A DNA stretch of 64,000 nucleotides, taken from Thamnaconus septentrionalis (Eukaryota; Chordata; Actinopteri; Tetraodontiformes; Monacanthidae). The notes under the pieces are model-generated. The model was not told where the DNA came from, ran no database searches, and worked only from the letters and a program-made list of their open reading frames with translations. A program made the translations under genes and the position numbers. This document shows positions 62,100 to 64,000 of this stretch, piece after piece. The stretch covers positions 30,193,361-30,257,360 of the forward strand of contig CM020501.1 of assembly GCA_009823395.1 (NCBI GenBank). The letters run 5' to 3'. The first letter of the stretch is position 1; the number at the start of each line of letters is the position of its first letter.

Positions 62100-64000
62100 C
62101 ATGCACGCTCGCCCAATCCGGACTCACCCGCATGTCATCTGGTGAAGTAATGGACAGTGTGATGCCATTTCCTTCGCAGCCATGCTGTTGTGTCATTGTG
62201 GTGTGGTGAATCGTTTTGGAGCAGCAGGGAAACAGCAGTTGGTTAGAAGGTGGTTGGTTTTTTAAAACAGCTCTGTATGACACCCAGATCTGTGTTTACG
62301 CCGTCACTCCAGTAATTAGCGCCCCAAAATCTCAACAGATCTCTGGGAAAAACACTGTGTTTAGCCTTGTGTTTACAACAAACTCTTTGTTTTGAGCCTC
62401 CTGCTCGAACTGATGCTTCAGTTGAACTTGCTGAAGCGCTTGTTTGCAAGGGGAGAGGAGCAGGGTGGACTCGCACAGAGTGAAACGGTCAAACTGGTGA
62501 GGTCAGTGAATTCTGACATCATGAATTCTGTGTTTTGCCAGGCTTTTGGATTTGCATGACACAGAGCCTTCTAGTACAGGAGCGAGCTGATCAAAGATGC
62601 TCTTTGATGAGCGAAAATGTTGTGGCATTGTTGCAAAATTGCAGCGCACCGACTGGCAGTTTTCTCCGCCGCACAATCACATGCAGCTTATGTAGGGCAC
62701 GTACAGGAGCGTGGGTGAATTGCGGTCATGTGAGACTGTAAAAGAAAAGTGCTTTATGACCGCAGAGTCCCATGATTCATCTCGCAGTGCCGCGGCTGCA
62801 AAGGGGGTTGATTGGCACCCTCTATCACCCCCCCCACCCCATCCCATCCCATCCCGACTCGGCCGCCCGCCTGCCCCGCCGGCTCCGTTTAATTCGCTGG
62901 GCGATAAAGCGTGTGCTCGTGCTGGCGTCCAATCAAAACGGGCCTGCCTGAGCCGCTCCTCGCTTGCGGTGGCGCACGGTAATCCTCCGCCACAACAACA
63001 ACAACACAACAGCAGCAGCAGCAGCAGCAGGACTGCACACAATCTGCTTGGCCGCAAGTTTATAAGAAGTATTAGCTGGAACGCTGACACACGCAGAAAC
63101 CTTGTGTGCACGTTCCCTGGGCTAAAGAGCAGAGAGGCACCGCCGTCCGCCCACACAAACACACTCGGTCACAGCCACTTGTTAGAATGCAGGTTGTTGC
63201 TGAAGGCACATGCGCACACACACACACACATTCTGTTTGCATTGACTGAGAGGAGGGATCATTTGATTCCCCTCATCCTCCTCCTCCTCCTCCTGGCCCC
63301 CAGTGGCAGTGATCCAGCGACTGTGGGGGCCAATATTTCTCCCTGCAAGAGGCCAAAGACTCGTCCACATATATACGTTTGTGTGTGTGTGTAGCCGCTT
63401 GTCTCCCAGATGAAATGTCAGGTATGGCCGGTGGGGCTCTATCTGCCCTTTATTCTACTTAAAGTGGTTGCCAGGATATTGAGGGGTTTGGTTGGGGGGG
63501 GCGGCAGCGTTGGAGAACCTTCAGTCACGTGCATGAAATAAGACGAGGAATGTTTAAAAAAAAAAAAGCTTGGAGGGCCTCCGGCTCCCACCAAGGGGTT
63601 AAAGTCTCTCTCCACCCAAAGCCCAGGCCTCACAACCCCCCCAACACACACACACACACACACTCCCACCACCCTCACCCACCCCCCCTCCAGTCTGAGC
63701 CCACCATAACAAGTTCCTTATCTCATTGTGTGCATCTCTCTCTCTCCAAACAGTGCAGCGGTTTAATCACCTTTAAGGCTCTTTAGCGCGCAAAAGTGTG
63801 CGTAGGAGCTGTTTCAGGAAGCTTGTGTCAGTCGGGCTGCTTGCACCAGGAAGGTGTGTCGTGTTTTTTTTGTTTTTTTTTTATTGTCGCGCGCATGATC
63901 GCTGCCCTCATGCCGTTTGTGTAATGGTTGACAAAGCCGCCTTTGTTTGGCGGGCGGTGAGGAAGTGACATTCGGGACGGAGGTTGTTTGACTGCAGGAC
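62044..64000 (+). other. nbeal1 intron 1 (incomplete)
   Basis: The second coding exon was not found, so the rest of the window is treated as intron. It starts with a (CA)n array at 62062-62096, about 20 bases after the donor. A (CAG)n run at 63009-63030 lies in non-coding context, and C-rich and CA tracts occur near 62827 and 63640-63662. Confidence 0.55.

Overview
The window is nuclear DNA from a bony fish, most likely a percomorph teleost. Five protein-coding genes with vertebrate GT-AG exon structure can be read. The flanks and introns are full of fish-type DNA transposons (hAT, TTAA-target and Tc1-type MITEs), a tRNA-headed SINE with an L2-like tail, and long CA/GT, CT, GATA and AAT microsatellites. 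Nothing prokaryotic, viral or CRISPR-like was seen.

Layout. 1-26.4 kb is a gene-poor block with no exon I can support. It holds simple repeats, several non-autonomous transposons and a few unique homeobox/octamer-motif stretches that could be regulatory. It ends in a 1.9-kb TTAA-target transposon with a fold-back hAT element inserted in it. 26.4-29.1 kb (+) is mmadhc (cobalamin trafficking protein CblD). 30.1-32.7 kb (-) is lypd6 (GPI-anchored Ly6/uPAR protein), tail-to-tail with mmadhc, the arrangement known at human 2q23. 32.8-39.5 kb is intergenic and carries a SINE, an L2 tail and a 295-bp tandem duplication. 39.6-45.6 kb (+) is pspc1 (paraspeckle component 1) with large polyglutamine tracts at both ends. 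48.4-60.1 kb (+) is an arhgap20-type Rho GTPase-activating protein (PH, RA and RhoGAP domains). 61.0-64.0 kb (+) is the 5' end of an nbeal1-type BEACH-protein gene; only its first coding exon lies in the window.

The genes do not form a pathway. They are a vertebrate neighbourhood whose human counterparts, from general knowledge, lie on 2q23 (MMADHC, LYPD6), 13q12 (PSPC1), 11q22-23 (ARHGAP20) and 2q33 (NBEAL1). All splice models were built by hand by joining exons in frame. They give 315 aa (mmadhc), 174 aa (lypd6), 580 aa (pspc1) and 986 aa (arhgap20). No previously undescribed system is evident. The most distinctive content is nested transposition readable from target-site duplications, microsatellites directly at splice sites, and coding-repeat expansion in pspc1, arhgap20 and mmadhc.
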